Origin: Lactuca virosa
Taxonomy: Eukaryota > Streptophyta > Magnoliopsida > Asterales > Asteraceae
DNA length: 64,000 nt
Direction of reading: 5' to 3'
Assembly (NCBI GenBank): GCA_928212115.1
Contig: CAKMRJ010005745.1
Location: forward strand, 77,406,877-77,470,876
The position numbers and the translations under genes are program-made. Under the pieces are notes generated by a model. It was not told the DNA's origin. It saw only the letters and a list, made by a program, of their open reading frames with translations, and made no database searches. Positions 11,544 to 22,661 of this stretch are shown here, in pieces (positions within the stretch are counted from its first letter, which is position 1; every line of letters starts with the position of its first letter).

Positions 11544-12638
11544 ATGGGTAGAAGAAAAGGAGGCAAGGCCAAGCACCGCCCTCCCGGTAACAATATAACG
11601 ACGGAGTTGTCACCCGACGTACTTTTGTTCCACATACTACCAAAGCTGCCAGTAAAGTCTTTACGTCGTTTCAGGTTTGTTTCAAAACAATGGCACTCTT
11701 TCATAACAACGCCTGTGTTTGCCAAGATGCAACTCCACCATGTAAACAAAGACGAACATCAAAATCTTCGCAAACTTCTCGTCTTATCTAACAGAATATT
11801 CCGCATCATCGACTGTGAAAACCTTAAAAATAATATTTTTTCTCTCAGCGACTCTTTGCCATTCAAAGTTGACAACTTTTCGGTTGTAGCATCTTCGCAT
11901 GGAATGGTATGCTATCATGATATTCGACATTCTGATCTAATTTTATGGAATCCTGTGAGGGGTGACTATAAGACGTTATCTAAATCCGGTTCTCATAAAG
12001 AATGTTACGATTACAATGGAGGACCATTTGGGTTATATTATAGCTCTTCTGACGACGATTACAAGCTTCTTCGGGTAACCCTATATACTGATGTTTGTAT
12101 ATACTCTTTAAAATCCGATTCATGGAGAAGGGTTGAGTTAGCAGAGGACTTCCGAAGTCCTGTTATAAGCTGGATGCCGAGTACTGCTTTGTTAAACGAA
12201 AAACTCTACTTCTTACAAAAACGAGTCTCGAAAGAAAATGATATACACTATTCAATTATAAGGTTCGATACAAAGACCGAAAAGTTCACAGAGATAGCAA
12301 CTCCTTTTTTTAGAAATTTTGAAAGGTACGGTTTGAGTTTCTTGGTTCTAAGAGGCTACATTCACGTATGTGAGAACATAGCCAAAAGGGATGTAATCAT
12401 GTGGAGGATGGATGGAGATGGAGATTGGACAAAGGTGGTATCGCTTTTTCCTTGGTGTCTGGAGCCACTTCACTTGATGAGGAATGACAATTGGCTCATG
12501 CGATCTAATAAAGGGAATCATCTTTACCAAGTAGATATGAAGAAGCATACAAAAACAAAGTTGTGTTCACTTCCAAGAACGACTACTATCGTGGAATACA
12601 AGGAGACTATTGTGTCGCCCAATCAATATACTAAGTAA
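11544..12638 (+). CDS. F-box protein with F-box-associated domain, intact, 364 aa
   Basis: An N-terminal F-box (about residues 19-60; LSPDVLLFHILPKLPVKSL, then RFVSKQW) is followed by an FBA-type region with the usual HGMVCY and DLILWNPVRGDYKTLS motifs. Such proteins are substrate receptors of SCF (SKP1-CUL1-F-box) ubiquitin ligases: the F-box binds SKP1 and the C-terminal part binds the target. The target cannot be inferred. I chose the ATG at 11544 because the reading frame upstream has no ATG (only TTG at 11526) and copy 3 starts at the matching place with MGSRRK. The gene has no intron, as is common in this large and fast-evolving family. Two broken copies flank it in the same orientation. 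It is the only member here with an open frame. Confidence 0.88.
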   Translation: MGRRKGGKAKHRPPGNNITTELSPDVLLFHILPKLPVKSLRRFRFVSKQWHSFITTPVFAKMQLHHVNKDEHQNLRKLLVLSNRIFRIIDCENLKNNIFSLSDSLPFKVDNFSVVASSHGMVCYHDIRHSDLILWNPVRGDYKTLSKSGSHKECYDYNGGPFGLYYSSSDDDYKLLRVTLYTDVCIYSLKSDSWRRVELAEDFRSPVISWMPSTALLNEKLYFLQKRVSKENDIHYSIIRFDTKTEKFTEIATPFFRNFERYGLSFLVLRGYIHVCENIAKRDVIMWRMDGDGDWTKVVSLFPWCLEPLHLMRNDNWLMRSNKGNHLYQVDMKKHTKTKLCSLPRTTTIVEYKETIVSPNQYTK

Positions 12639-13452
12639 CACCTCCATCAAACTCTTTTAATAATTATATTATGAACTTAAATATTTGTCTTTTCGTTTTG
12701 TTTGTGACCTATGCGTACAAAATCTGATTAAATGTTATTTTGGTAGCTAAGATGGTCGTATATTGTAATATGGGTTCACGAGGTTATCTTTTGAAGATTC
12801 GGAAAAGTTAATTGGTCTATACTTTGGGTGTCTACTCTCTAGCTATTCAACTGACACAAAAATTTAATGCATCAATAAACAAAGATCGATTGTTATATAT
12901 ATTTTCATATATCAGTTGAAAGTCGGAATGGTTGTAATGATGATAAGTGTTGTAACATAACAAGACTACCTAACATTTATTTTTTAAGCATGAAATGTAA
13001 ACAAACCTTCAAAGGGCCCTATGACAACAATTAGAAACATGTTGCTAATCTTTACACAAAAGTTTTCCTAAGAACCAATATTTGGATGACAATTTAAGAA
13101 TTAACTTTCCGATTTTTTTTTCTTTCATAACATCTCCATAAGCACCTAAACACATTTTCTACGCCAATCGCACATTCAAATTCACGTAAAAAACAAATTT
13201 TTTTTTGGAAAATGTGCATATGCTTATCTTTGTTTTTTCAAATATTTGTATATGCATCTTTGAAAAAACACAAAATATGCATATTTAAACTTTTCAGATA
13301 TGCATATATACATATTTATACTTTTGTTTTGTGTTTTTTGGACGTTTTAACATGCGATTCTTCTAAACATTGGCCTTAGGGGCCCCATGGTGGCGTTTGT
13401 TTGAAAAAATATTGGATTTTTTGTTCTCAAATTCTCACACATGTCTTTTGGT
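12639..13452. repeat. 3' flank of the intact F-box gene, duplicated at 2033-2855
   Basis: The start of the 3' UTR (AACACCTCCATCAAACTC) and about 800 bp beyond match the flank of copy 1 with small indels. The flank of copy 3 after 55578 is similar only for the first tens of bases. No gene is visible. Confidence 0.75.
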
Positions 13453-13816
13453 TATCAAAATAACTCAACCAAAATATTTTATTAAGTAACCTGTAAACAA
13501 ATAATGGTGATGTAACATAACGCAATCTAGCCATCTATCATTATTAGAGACCACCTGGGACTAGCAACTGCATTGTCATCGTAAATTGCCATGTCATTTC
13601 AGAGAGAGTTTCGAACAGGATCCAGAGGGTTTCATTGTGGCGTTTTAACAAACACTTGGTGTTGGTAAAAAAATAAAGCGGGCTCAAATTTGCGTACATG
13701 TCATAAACAATTTACCTTGTAGATAAATTCCATATAAAACCGTTCGTTATGGTAAAAATGTGTGGAGTAGAAAATAAGGCAAAGAGAACTACCCTTTGTG
13801 GAGAAGATCTTCGGTA
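13453..13816. other. Intergenic, nothing recognised
   Basis: This AT-rich sequence lies between the duplicated F-box flank and a hAT element. It has no long ORF, repeat or motif that I can support. Confidence 0.5.
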
Positions 13817-13824
13817 GGTGTATA

Positions 13825-14842
13825 TAGGGATGAGAATTTGGCCCGAAAACCTGAACCGAACCGAAAACCGAACCGAACCGAACCGAACCGAATTAGACCT
13901 GAATAAGCAATTCGATTCGGTTTTCGGGTATCTATATAAGGCTTATTCGGTTTTCGGGTTATTCGGTCCGGGTTACCCGAATAAGGGCTTATTCGGTCCA
14001 AAAGGACCGAAACGAATATGAAAAGTCACATTTTTTTTCCTAACACGATTGCTTATTCGGTCTTCTTTTCTATCGATCGTTACCCAACAAAACCCACATA
14101 ATACACCAAAAAAATCAACGAAACCGTAGCATATTACACCAAATCGACAAGTCGACGACATTACTCTTTGATCGATTGAGGTTTTTCTTATCCTTGCGAC
14201 ATTACTCTTTGATCGATAGTTGCGGCTGCTGCCCTTGCGACTTGCGATAACCTGGACTCATTGATCGATCATCACTAGTTCAAAGTTCAAACTTCAAAGT
14301 CCATTCACGATAAGAAAAAAAAGTCGGCCCTTGCGTTTGGAAAAAATAATCGTCTCCTCATCATTGTTTTCTAGTTTCTAGTGTGATCAAACTCCATTCA
14401 AGTCATGGAAAATTGGGTTCCAAATCAAGAAACTCAAGTAAGTATTTGTATCTTAATCTACTACTCAATCTTTCAATGTGTTATTATGTAGTTACTCATT
14501 GAAATTTGAATGTGTTAATCTACTACTCAATCTTTTAATTTGTTTCTTTAAAAGATTTGTTATGAAATCATAAGCTACAAAAGTCATACAAAATAGAATA
14601 TTTATACTCACATTCTAAATGTTATTTGGGTTATTCGGGTTATTCGACTCCTTAATCATCTTGTACATGTTATTTGGGTTATTCGGGTCGGAACCGAACC
14701 GAACCGAATAATACCCGAACCGAACCGAACCCGTATTGCTTATTTGGTTCGGTTTTCGGTTCATACAATTACCCTTATTCGGTTTTCGGTTTATTCGGGT
14801 TCGGGTCGGTTCTATTCGGTTCCGACCCGAATAACATCCCTA
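13825..14842. mobile_element. Non-autonomous hAT element, 1.0 kb, with 8-bp TSD
   Basis: The ends are TAGGGATG and CATCCCTA, flanked by a perfect 8-bp duplication GGTGTATA at 13817-13824 and 14843-14850. Both subterminal regions carry many CCGAACCGAA / TTCGGTTTTCGG repeats in opposite orientation (13845-13990 and 14680-14830). No transposase is present. Reading frames over the repeats are artefacts. Confidence 0.92.
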
Positions 14843-14850
14843 GGTGTATA

Positions 14851-15462
14851 ATACAAATCAATCAATGATGTGCCCTCTACACAACCACTCTATGATCGAA
14901 GCAGGAGAACAAAAGGGGGAAACGAAGCAAGAATATTTATGCAAAAGCGAAAGGCAGTTACCTGGTCTTGTTTCTCACAATAATTACTTAATTTGTAAAC
15001 CATATTAGAGTTTGAACACGACAAGACTATTTTCATTCTTGCAACTAATTCACCGATCAAACAAAAAGTTATATAGAAAAAAAATACCTTACGGACAAAA
15101 AACCATGATTCAAAACTGGTTTGAAAACCCATCCGCATAGATTTAAAGAGCATGTTTGATTGAAACCGACCCAGTTTCAAGCTGGACTGACGGTTAATAC
15201 CAGTTTGAAGATTTGAAACTGGTTTGGGTGAAACCGGTTTGAAAAACCGGTACTCAAACCTATAAAATCTATTTTCATATAGTAAAATGTTGTTCGTCTA
15301 TTGTTTGTTCATTTTGTTGTTAATACAAGGTTTTAGAGGTTCCCCATCATAACCGATTTTCATCCTTTGTACTTAATTTCCTGGATGCCCGAGAAGCACT
15401 TTTTAAAAGTTGAAAAATACTGCTTTGAATCCTTAAAGGGTTCTGAAAAACCAAAAAATACA
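14851..15462. other. Intergenic with inverted AAACTGGTTT / AAACCGGTTT motifs
   Basis: At 15108-15260 the motifs AAACTGGTTTGA, GAAACCGAC and GAAACCGGTTTG recur in both orientations. This resembles the edge of a small fold-back element, but I could not define ends or a duplication. The rest has no recognisable feature. Confidence 0.35.
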
Positions 15463-16561
15463 TTACATCATGTCTTTAATTTCTTTTTTCTTTTTCATCA
15501 AAACTATACAAAGTATGGTTGTGAGTGAGCACATGCATTTCGAAGGTGGCATGGGATCGATAATAACAAGGGATGAAGTGTGGTCATTACAAATACCACA
15601 ACCAGAAGGTTGCGATGGTTGTGTGGCAGGCGCTGATAAGGAGACTTCAATGAGATTCAGACAAGGAGTATCCGATAAGAATGAGTGCAATGGTAAGCTG
15701 GTAAGCGGCTTTTGTGTGGTAGAATCCCCAAGAGAAAAACAAGTCTCATCAAATCGAGCATGACGAGTAATATAAACACGTGAAGGCATGAAATTATCAT
15801 AAGACGACTCGCAACCAATGAAAATACATGGTAAGCTCCGGGGTGAGAGCTTATGGGTCGAGTAGTCACGTAAATAGGGGTATACCCTACACCCAAAAGG
15901 CATGAAATTGTCATAAGACGACTCGCAACCAAATAAAACTTCAAACGGGGATTGAATGGACTACACTTTAGTGGGCGCCCTGTTAATAATGTAAACAACA
16001 GAACTGAATGCATGAACCCAATAAGATGCGAGAATGTGACCATGAAACATCGTGGCAAACCCGATTTCAACAATATGACGATGCTTGCGTTCGTCACGAC
16101 CATTTTGTTGTGGGGTATACGGGCAGGATATTTGATGAAAAATACCATGTAAAACGTGAGTAATCATCCACAAAAGCTTTATTGTTATCAAATGGAAATC
16201 TATGAGATTTAGCAAGTTGACAAGGGCAAACCCGATTTCAATAATTCCTTAACATGATGATTAATAAACTCCGCACCACCATCGCTTTGAAAAACTTTAA
16301 TTTTTGAGGAAAATTGATTATGCACAAAGGTAATAAACGTAGCAGGTAAAACCATGTAAAACGTGAGTAATCATCCACAAAAGCCACATAGTAGCGATAC
16401 GATTCAACCGATGAAAGAGGTGATGGGCACCAAAGATCACAATGAACTAAATCCAACACATGTAAGACATTTTTTTTATTGTTATCAAATGGAAATCTAT
16501 GAGATTTAGCAAGTTGACAAGGTGAACAAGTAACAGGTTTTGGTAAAATTGAAATGTCCAA
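15463..16561 (-). pseudogene. Copia 1 integrase and post-integrase region, rearranged
   Basis: The minus strand gives CSPCQLAKSHRFPF (end of the HHCC zinc region), AFVDDYSRFTWFYLL (first catalytic Asp region), SCPYTPQQNGRDERKHRH (catalytic Glu region) and MPFGCRVYPYLRD. Segments occur more than once: the LAKSHRFPF part at 16180-16224 and 16478-16522, the DDYSRFTW part at 16148-16178 and 16358-16388, and a third at 15787-15818 and 15901-15932. Several frame changes occur. The core is recognisable but cannot be translated as one protein. Confidence 0.8.
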
Positions 16562-16604
16562 GTTTATTTAAAACATAAATCGTGTTTAACGAAACATGCC
16601 GCAA

Positions 16605-17110
16605 TCAAGAATGCCAAAGTTTATAAAAAACCTTGGCCTTGGACCTAGCAAAAAAACCATGAGCTTGTGGTGATGAAGAGAGAACATATAACCCACGATC
16701 ATATTTTCCTTGTGCTAGAACTTGTTTCGTTCGACGATTGTAAATAGAGAAGCAAGATTTAGAAAAAACCACATCCACATCATTGTCATGAGTAAGTTTA
16801 CTAACATATAGCAAGTTTTTAGTAAGCTGAGGGATCACCAAAACATCCCGTAAGCGAATACCATTTGCAAGTGAGGAAATCCCAACGGAAGAGATGGGAA
16901 GTGTATTACCACTTCCAAATTACACTGAGGAGTCACCACGAAAAGGCTCGGGTTGAGAGACCGAACCCAAGGAGGACGCCATATGATCAAAAGTGCCGAA
17001 ATCAACATACCAATCAGGAGGAATTATTCATGCGACACTTTGCAAGAAAAGATTTAGCAAGATCAGCCTCGATGGTGAGTGACGGGGTTGCAAACAAAGA
17101 ATGTTGAGGA
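16605..17110 (-). pseudogene. Copia 1 protease and GAG-pre-integrase domain
   Basis: The 16605-16841 segment reads VIPQLTKNLLYVSKLTHDN and ends VFYKLWHS, a GAG-pre-integrase domain. Upstream on the minus strand, near 16985-17010, DWYVDFGTFDHMASS replaces the family's usual DWYVDSGATDHM. The protease Asp is kept, but the following Ser is Phe and the Ala is Thr. In-frame stops separate the two parts. Confidence 0.75.
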
Positions 17111-17117
17111 CAAGAAT

Positions 17118-18025
17118 TTACATAGTGTCCATTTTGATGACATAGTTGACCGTGAGGAGGGTGGCGACCACAACAATGACCACATCAAAATCCATGACCC
17201 CCTCTCCCACGATCCAAGGAGGGAGCTGCACAAGCCGAGAAAATTGCAGGAATATGGGCTGATTTGTGAATGGATTTGAGGAAGATTTCATGTCCCTCGG
17301 CTTAGGCAAGCAGGTCAAGAAAATTATAGGGAGAAGGCGAGACACGAATAGCCATGGAGAATGTCTCAAACAAAGAACCAAGACCACAGAGAAACCAATG
17401 GGTCTTGTCAAACTCATCAACCGCGTGACAAATAGCTGCTAGTTGGTCACAAATAATTTAAAAATGTCAACCAAATATCGCAATGGTAGAAGTACCTTTG
17501 GTGAGATGACGAAGTTGATCGTGTAAATTCCAAACACGCTCCAAAAAAGAATTTTTGTAAGCGGCTTCGAGATCAAGCCAAATATCATAGGCGGTGGAAA
17601 GACCCACAACATCCGAGAATGCTTCCATGAGCGATGGTTGGAGAAGGATAACGACAAGTTGATTGGTAGCAAGCCATTCCATAAGAGGAAGATTCATAGT
17701 CGACTTGCTATCAACCGAAATTTTGTATGGTGGGACTAAAGAGGAGCCATCGACATGAGCAATATGTTGTTGATAATTGAGTAAAGGAGACATTTGATTC
17801 TTCCTTAATAAGTAGTTTGATGAAGATAGGCAGATAATAATGAGATGAAGGATGGTGTTCATGGGAGGAAGAATAACTTCTCATTGGAGAGGATGAAGAA
17901 AGGAGAAGAAACGTGAGGGAGAGAAAGAGGAACCCGAACAAAAGTGAGGGAAAAGATGAAGGAGTTAGGCTCTTGATACCATGAGATAAATGATATCCAT
18001 GCCAATTGTCATGGGAGTAATGCAT
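17118..18025 (-). pseudogene. Copia 1 gag (UBN2 type) with zinc knuckle
   Basis: The minus strand reads KSTMNLPLMEWLATNQLVVI and AAYKNSFLERVWNLHDQLRHLTKG, typical of Copia gag (UBN2 family). A CCHC-like knuckle (QLCHQNGHYVNSC) lies near 17120-17165, with its first Cys position altered. The gag frame is interrupted around 17440-17470. Confidence 0.75.
17968..17981 (-). other. Primer-binding site of Copia 1 (initiator tRNA-Met type)
   Basis: On the minus strand this is TGGTATCAAGAGCC, matching the start of the usual Copia primer site TGGTATCAGAGC with one extra A. It lies directly next to the presumed 5' LTR on its right. Confidence 0.75.
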
Positions 18026-18441
18026 TATATAGAGAAAGATGTTACAAGTACACCCCTTATAAAGAATAAAGAATACAAATATGACTACAACATTTACATG
18101 TGTCTAATACTAATGTTAGCTACGATTTAGGAAGATTGAGAGGCACAACAAGCCTACATCGTGTTTGCATACTCTTGAATCACGTAGAATGTCAAAAAAG
18201 GAAAATCCAAAACATACAACAAAGAATTGATGAGTGTAGACGGTCCATAACTTTGATTTCTTCACAACACCTCTAATATCTCTTTCATATCTATTTGCAT
18301 ATATCAATGGTCATAATTTATTTCTCTCTTGGTGTGACTAACAAAGACAAAACATTTCATTGGGAAGGACGTATGTTCTATTCTATACTTAATACTTTCT
18401 TCCTTCCCCATAGAATTATGATTTGTTATGTTCTCTAACAA
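17983..18441 (-). repeat. Probable 5' LTR of Copia 1
   Basis: The sequence adjoins the primer site and, read on the minus strand, would start TGTTAGAGAA and end ATTTATCTCA. No second LTR remains for comparison, so the outer edge is a guess. A small reading frame inside (18116-18307) is not a gene. Confidence 0.45.
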
Positions 18442-18529
18442 ATGTAGATATTAGATGGTCTATACAGTTTTATTCTCTTGTTAAATCGAATAATGTCGTT
18501 ATACAAATGTATTTGATCCAGTGGAAAAC

Positions 18530-18837
18530 TAAATGTTCAAAATAAACAGGCTTCTAAAATTAAAAAGAAGTGAAATCCGTACCATTCCAACATATGAAGG
18601 TTCTTATGCTAATGCTATCTATGGAATCCAACTCCTTCGACACTATAAATTCGAGAGTTTTGGTAGAAGAAATCTTCTATGTTTTTCTGTATATTTCACC
18701 AAAGAAGAGTACAAATATTTATACAGGGGATCAACTAACTATCTATGGTACAACCTTAAATCAAGGATCAAGAAAGGAAATACACAACCAAGTACAACTA
18801 AGCACAACTAAGTTTCCATGTTTGGCTCTCGCTAACA
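18530..18837 (-). repeat. 3' LTR of Copia element 2 (partial)
   Basis: On the minus strand a purine tract TTGAGGGGGAG runs directly into TGTTAGCGAG at 18837, the usual Copia polypurine tract and LTR start. A TATAAATA string (minus strand, plus positions 18716-18723) is a likely U3 promoter. The left edge is not defined. No matching 5' LTR was found near 23600. Confidence 0.65.
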
Positions 18838-18875
18838 CTCCCCCTCAAGGTGGATAAGGGATATTAAGTTGATAC

Positions 18876-19413
18876 CTAGTCCTTCAAAATTTGCCCAATC
18901 CAAATGAGTTCACACATACCGTATACCATTCCTCGAAATTCAGCCTCGACGCATGATCTTGAGACAACTTTTTGTTTCTTGTTTCTCCATGTAACCAAAT
19001 TTACCCTACAAATGTAAAGTACCTCGACGTGGACTTTCCATCTGTTCGATCTCCTCCCAGTCTGCATCTGTGTATCCGCATACTTGGTGGTCTCTATTCT
19101 TTCCAAAAAAAATAGGCTCTTACCAGGAGAGGATTTAAGGTACTTCTAAATTCTATACATTGCATTCATATGATCTTTGCTTGGTGCGTGCATGAACTGA
19201 ATGACTACACTAACATCATATGCTATGTATGACATTGTGTGAGAGAGGTATATGAGTTTTCCAACTAGTCTTTGATACCTTTCTTTGTTTTTGGGAACTT
19301 GATATGGGAGAATAGACAACCCGCGGTTTATCTCAATTGACGTTTCGATGGGCTTGCAATCCAGCATCCCAGTTTTAATCAATAGATCTAGTATGTACTT
19401 ACGTTGACACATG
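18876..19413 (-). pseudogene. Copia 2 end of RT and RNase H
   Basis: The minus strand starts at the interruption with MCQRKYILDLLIKTGMLDCKP (last 20 residues seen: CQRKYILDLLIKTGMLDCKP) and continues with RYQRLVGKLIYLSHT. The RNase H part reads NLVTWRNKKQKVVSRS, followed by EAEFRGM and CELIWIG. These are standard Copia RT-thumb and RNase H motifs. A frame break lies near 19106-19146. Confidence 0.85.
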
Positions 19414-19418
19414 GAGAT

Positions 19419-21350
19419 TGTAACATCCCGACTCCCATGTATAAATTTTAAAGCTTTTATATTCATAATTATAGACCTACTCGACGATTTGGCTGCCCAA
19501 ACTCGTCGTGTAGAAACTGATAAAGTCACGTGGATTCTAGAACCTACTCGACGAGTTGAAGCTGGACATGAAAACCCTAATTTTTAGGGTTTGCACCCTA
19601 TTTAAAGGACCTTAAGTCCTCCCTCCAGCCTCCTTACCACCTTTCATGTCCAGAAACAAACCCTAATCGAGCTAACCTCCTATTTTGAGTGTGTAAGAGG
19701 ATAAAAGTGTGTGTTTGGTGCATTTCTTGAAGAGACTTGAAGATTGAGAAGCTTGGAACGAGAAGGAGCTTGTGGATCCAGCATCTACTTCGTTTTGGCA
19801 TTCATTTGAAGGTAAAAAGTCATTACCTTGATCATTCTCTTGTTAGATCTCTTCATTCAAGAGTTTAGGGTCATTTCTAGCTTATTATTGAGGCATTTCT
19901 GGTATTGAGCACGTTTTGAAGTGAGGAGTTCATATATGGACTCCTCTAGGACCTCATGCACATAAAGTTCTAGACTTTAGCAAGCTTTGGCCTTTCTCCA
20001 TGCCCTAAACCTCTTCCTAAGGCTAGTTTTAGGTGTTTTAACCTCTTGAGGCCTTGCATGCACGTAAAGTTAGCAACTTTACGTGGTAACTACACCCTAG
20101 CAGGCTAGATCTACAGTTTGGAGCCTTGGTTTCGCTTAAAAGCGTCTGACTGAGAAAAGGACTGAAGGAACTCGACGAGTTACATAGTCAATTTGATGAG
20201 TTGGATGAGGGTTTCCTGCTTTCTGGAATCTGCGTGAACTCGGCGAGTTAGTGAGATAACTCGACGAGTTGGTTAGGGTTTTCATGATCTTCTGGACACT
20301 GCATGGACTTGACGAGTTGTTTGATAACTCAGCAAGTTGAGTAGGGTTTTCACAAATTTCTGAGTTCTGAAGGAACTCGACGAGTCTGTAAGCTGCACTC
20401 GACGAGTTGGGTCAACAGGGACTGTTGACCTAGATCGTTAACTTTGACTTTGACCACGGGTTGACCAAGTTGACTTCTGAGGGTACTTTGGTAATTTGGG
20501 TCTTGATAGAATTGGTCCTATGATGATTGTAGGTGGTTGAGTTTGGAGCGGTGTTTGGGAGTTTGACATTATCATCCAGTGCTACTTGTGAGGTGAGTTT
20601 TCCTCACTATACTCAAGGGTCGAAGGCACCAAGGTCGGCCCTTTGGATTGTTATCCTGCTTTATTATTAGTGTGATATGTAGATCGGTATCCTGGTAGAT
20701 AGGATGTTTCTATGTGGTTATGATCGGTTAGATCAGAATTCTGGTAGATATGATGTTGTTATGCTTAGTGATATGTAAAACGGTTTGACTGTATGTAGAC
20801 TGTTATGTGATTATCTGATATATGTGCACATGATTGATTGGTGGTTGAGGCTTATCTGCTTTGTGCGAGAGCCAACAGACCGGGGCATTCCAACCTGATG
20901 GTTGTGGGCCGAGAGTATTCCATCCCGAGGATGATTGGACTCATAGTATGTGGGCAATCCAACCCGATGGTTGTGGGCCAAGGGTATACTATCCCGAGGA
21001 TGATTGGACCCATAGTATGTTGGCATTCCAACCCGATGGTTGAGGGACTGGGGCATTCCAACCCGATGGTTGATTGGGCCCATAGTATGTTGTTATTATA
21101 TGTGTGTTGTTTGTTGTGCGGGTATTTTGGGGGAACTCACTAAGCTTCAGGCTTACAGTTTTAGATTTTGTTTCAGGTACTTTGGATGATCGCGGGAAGG
21201 CGAAGGCTTGATCGTGCACCTACTCACGTCTTATGATTTTGATTTCTGGGATACTCTGATATGAAACTATTTTGAAAACAATTTGTAATAAATAATGGTT
21301 TTTGAATGCTTGAAAAAGTTTTAATTTTCATGAATTTTATGGATGTTACA
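19419..21350 (+). mobile_element. Solo LTR (Gypsy type) inserted in Copia 2, TSD GAGAT
   Basis: It begins TGTAACATCC and ends GGATGTTACA and is flanked by the 5-bp duplication GAGAT at 19414-19418 and 21351-21355. Removing it rejoins the Copia reading frame exactly between FGIS and MCQRK. No internal region is present, so it arose by LTR-LTR recombination. It contains an AAACCCTAA / TTAGGGTTT pair (19572-19592) before TATTTAAA, about eight AACTCGaCGAGTT-like motifs, a tandem repeat (20870-21085) and the hairpin at 21141-21155. Confidence 0.93.
20870..21085. repeat. Tandem repeat in the solo LTR, units of about 70 bp
   Basis: Three to four units contain CAACCCGATGGTTGTGGGCC, CCCGAGGATGATTGGAC and CATAGTATGT. 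It lies directly upstream of the conserved LTR hairpin. Open frames on both strands are repeat artefacts. Confidence 0.85.
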
Positions 21351-21355
21351 GAGAT

Positions 21356-22050
21356 TCCAAATTTCGATCTGGATACTTCAATACCTAATAAGTACTTTAG
21401 GTGTCCAAGATCCTTTAGTTTAAACTCCGTGGCAAGTATAGTTTGAAGATTCACCATTTCTTCTGGGTCATTCCCATTGACTACCATATCATCAACATAC
21501 AGGATAAGAGCAGTCACTTTTCCATTGTTATAAAAAAACAATGTATGAACAACATCACTTTGTTTATACTCGATTTTTTTCATGAAGCTTGAAAACCTTC
21601 CGAACCATGCCCGGGGGTATTGCTTCAGACCATATAATGCCTTCTTCAGTTTACACACCTTTCCGCTGCTTTTAACTCCAAGAGGAGGATCCATGTACAC
21701 TTCTTCTTCAAAGTATCCTTTTAAGAAGGCATTTTTTACATTAAATTGCTTTAGAGGCCAATCTTGGTTGGCTGCAATCGAGATTAAGATTCGGATTGTG
21801 TTCAGCTTGGCTACAGGGGTAAATGTGTCTCTATAATCGATCCCGTATTTTTGTGTATATCCTTGGGCCACGAGTCTCACCTTGTATCGATCTATGTTTC
21901 TTTCTGAATCTAGTTTCACCGTATATATCCACCTGCATTCGACCGTTTTTTCCGAGAGGAATTCCACAAACTCCTAAGTTTGGTTCCTTTGAATCACCTC
22001 CATTTCTTCGTTCATGGATTTCTTCCATTTTTTATCTTTCATAGCCTCCT
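21356..22050 (-). pseudogene. Copia 2 reverse transcriptase (RVT_2)
   Basis: The frame from 21967 reads CRWIYTVKLDSERNIDRYKVRLVAQGYTQ in part, then NVKNAFLKGYFEEEVYM and GKVCKLKKALYGLKQ. LILYVDDMVVNG carries the YVDD catalytic motif, and HLKYLLGIEVSRS follows. All Copia RT landmarks are present in one frame from 21967 to the LTR insertion. Before 21967 an in-frame stop separates it from the KKWKKSMNEEMEVI segment. The RT domain itself is well preserved. Confidence 0.9.
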
Positions 22051-22661
22051 GTACATCATTTGGTATTGATACAATGGATAATTTTTCAACTACTAACGCA
22101 TGTGGAGACCTAAGGCGGTGATGTGACACATAATTTCCGATTGGATACTTTGTCTTTTCCTTCAGGTCCGGTTGATACTGTTTCTTTGGAACACCCAGGT
22201 TGCTTCTGGTCGGATATCTAGCTTGGGATGTGTCATTCGTTTCCTACAAGATAGAACCAGATGTGGTATATGGAATGTTAGTATCATTAGACGAACCATT
22301 AGCTACATCGGGATGATCGATTGTAATAGACTCGGTTTCATCGACATTCTCGGCTTCAGCTGTGGTTGTACTATCTCGGTTATCTTCTTCTTCAATTTCA
22401 GTATCGTAATTACCCTCTTCATGGGTGCTCTCAAAGGTGGCATGTTCGGTTGTTTCGTGTACAGTTGCCGCGTTCTCATTGACATGGAGATCTAAATATG
22501 GGGTAGATTCCATTCATTGGTAGTGCGGGTTCACTTCAACTCGTTTCTCCCCCTGAAGCGGAATCGCATCTCCAAAGTATTGAATGGTCTCGTGAAAGGA
22601 TACATCACATGTCATATACATTCTTTCCATGATTGGATCATAGCACCGATACCCTTTTTTA
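22050..22661 (-). pseudogene. Copia 2 connection region between integrase and RT
   Basis: The minus strand encodes acidic, low-complexity sequence (HETTEHATFESTHEEGNYDT, followed by EEEDNRD), then GNYVSHHRLRSPHALVVEKL and SIPNDVQEAMKDKKW. This is the usual variable linker before Copia RT. Several frame breaks occur. Confidence 0.7.

Larger units (their letters stand above)
15463..17982 (-). mobile_element. Decayed Ty1/Copia retrotransposon 1, gag to integrase
   Basis: On the minus strand the order is primer site, gag, zinc knuckle, protease, GAG-pre-integrase and integrase, the Copia order. Reverse transcriptase and RNase H are missing: the element stops near 15463. Frames are broken many times, and parts of the integrase are duplicated and scrambled. 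It is inactive. Confidence 0.85.

Noticed and set aside
20811..21219. Open frames with repeated His-Pro/Val-Gly motifs on both strands
   Set aside because: They are shadows of the 70-bp tandem repeat in the solo LTR.
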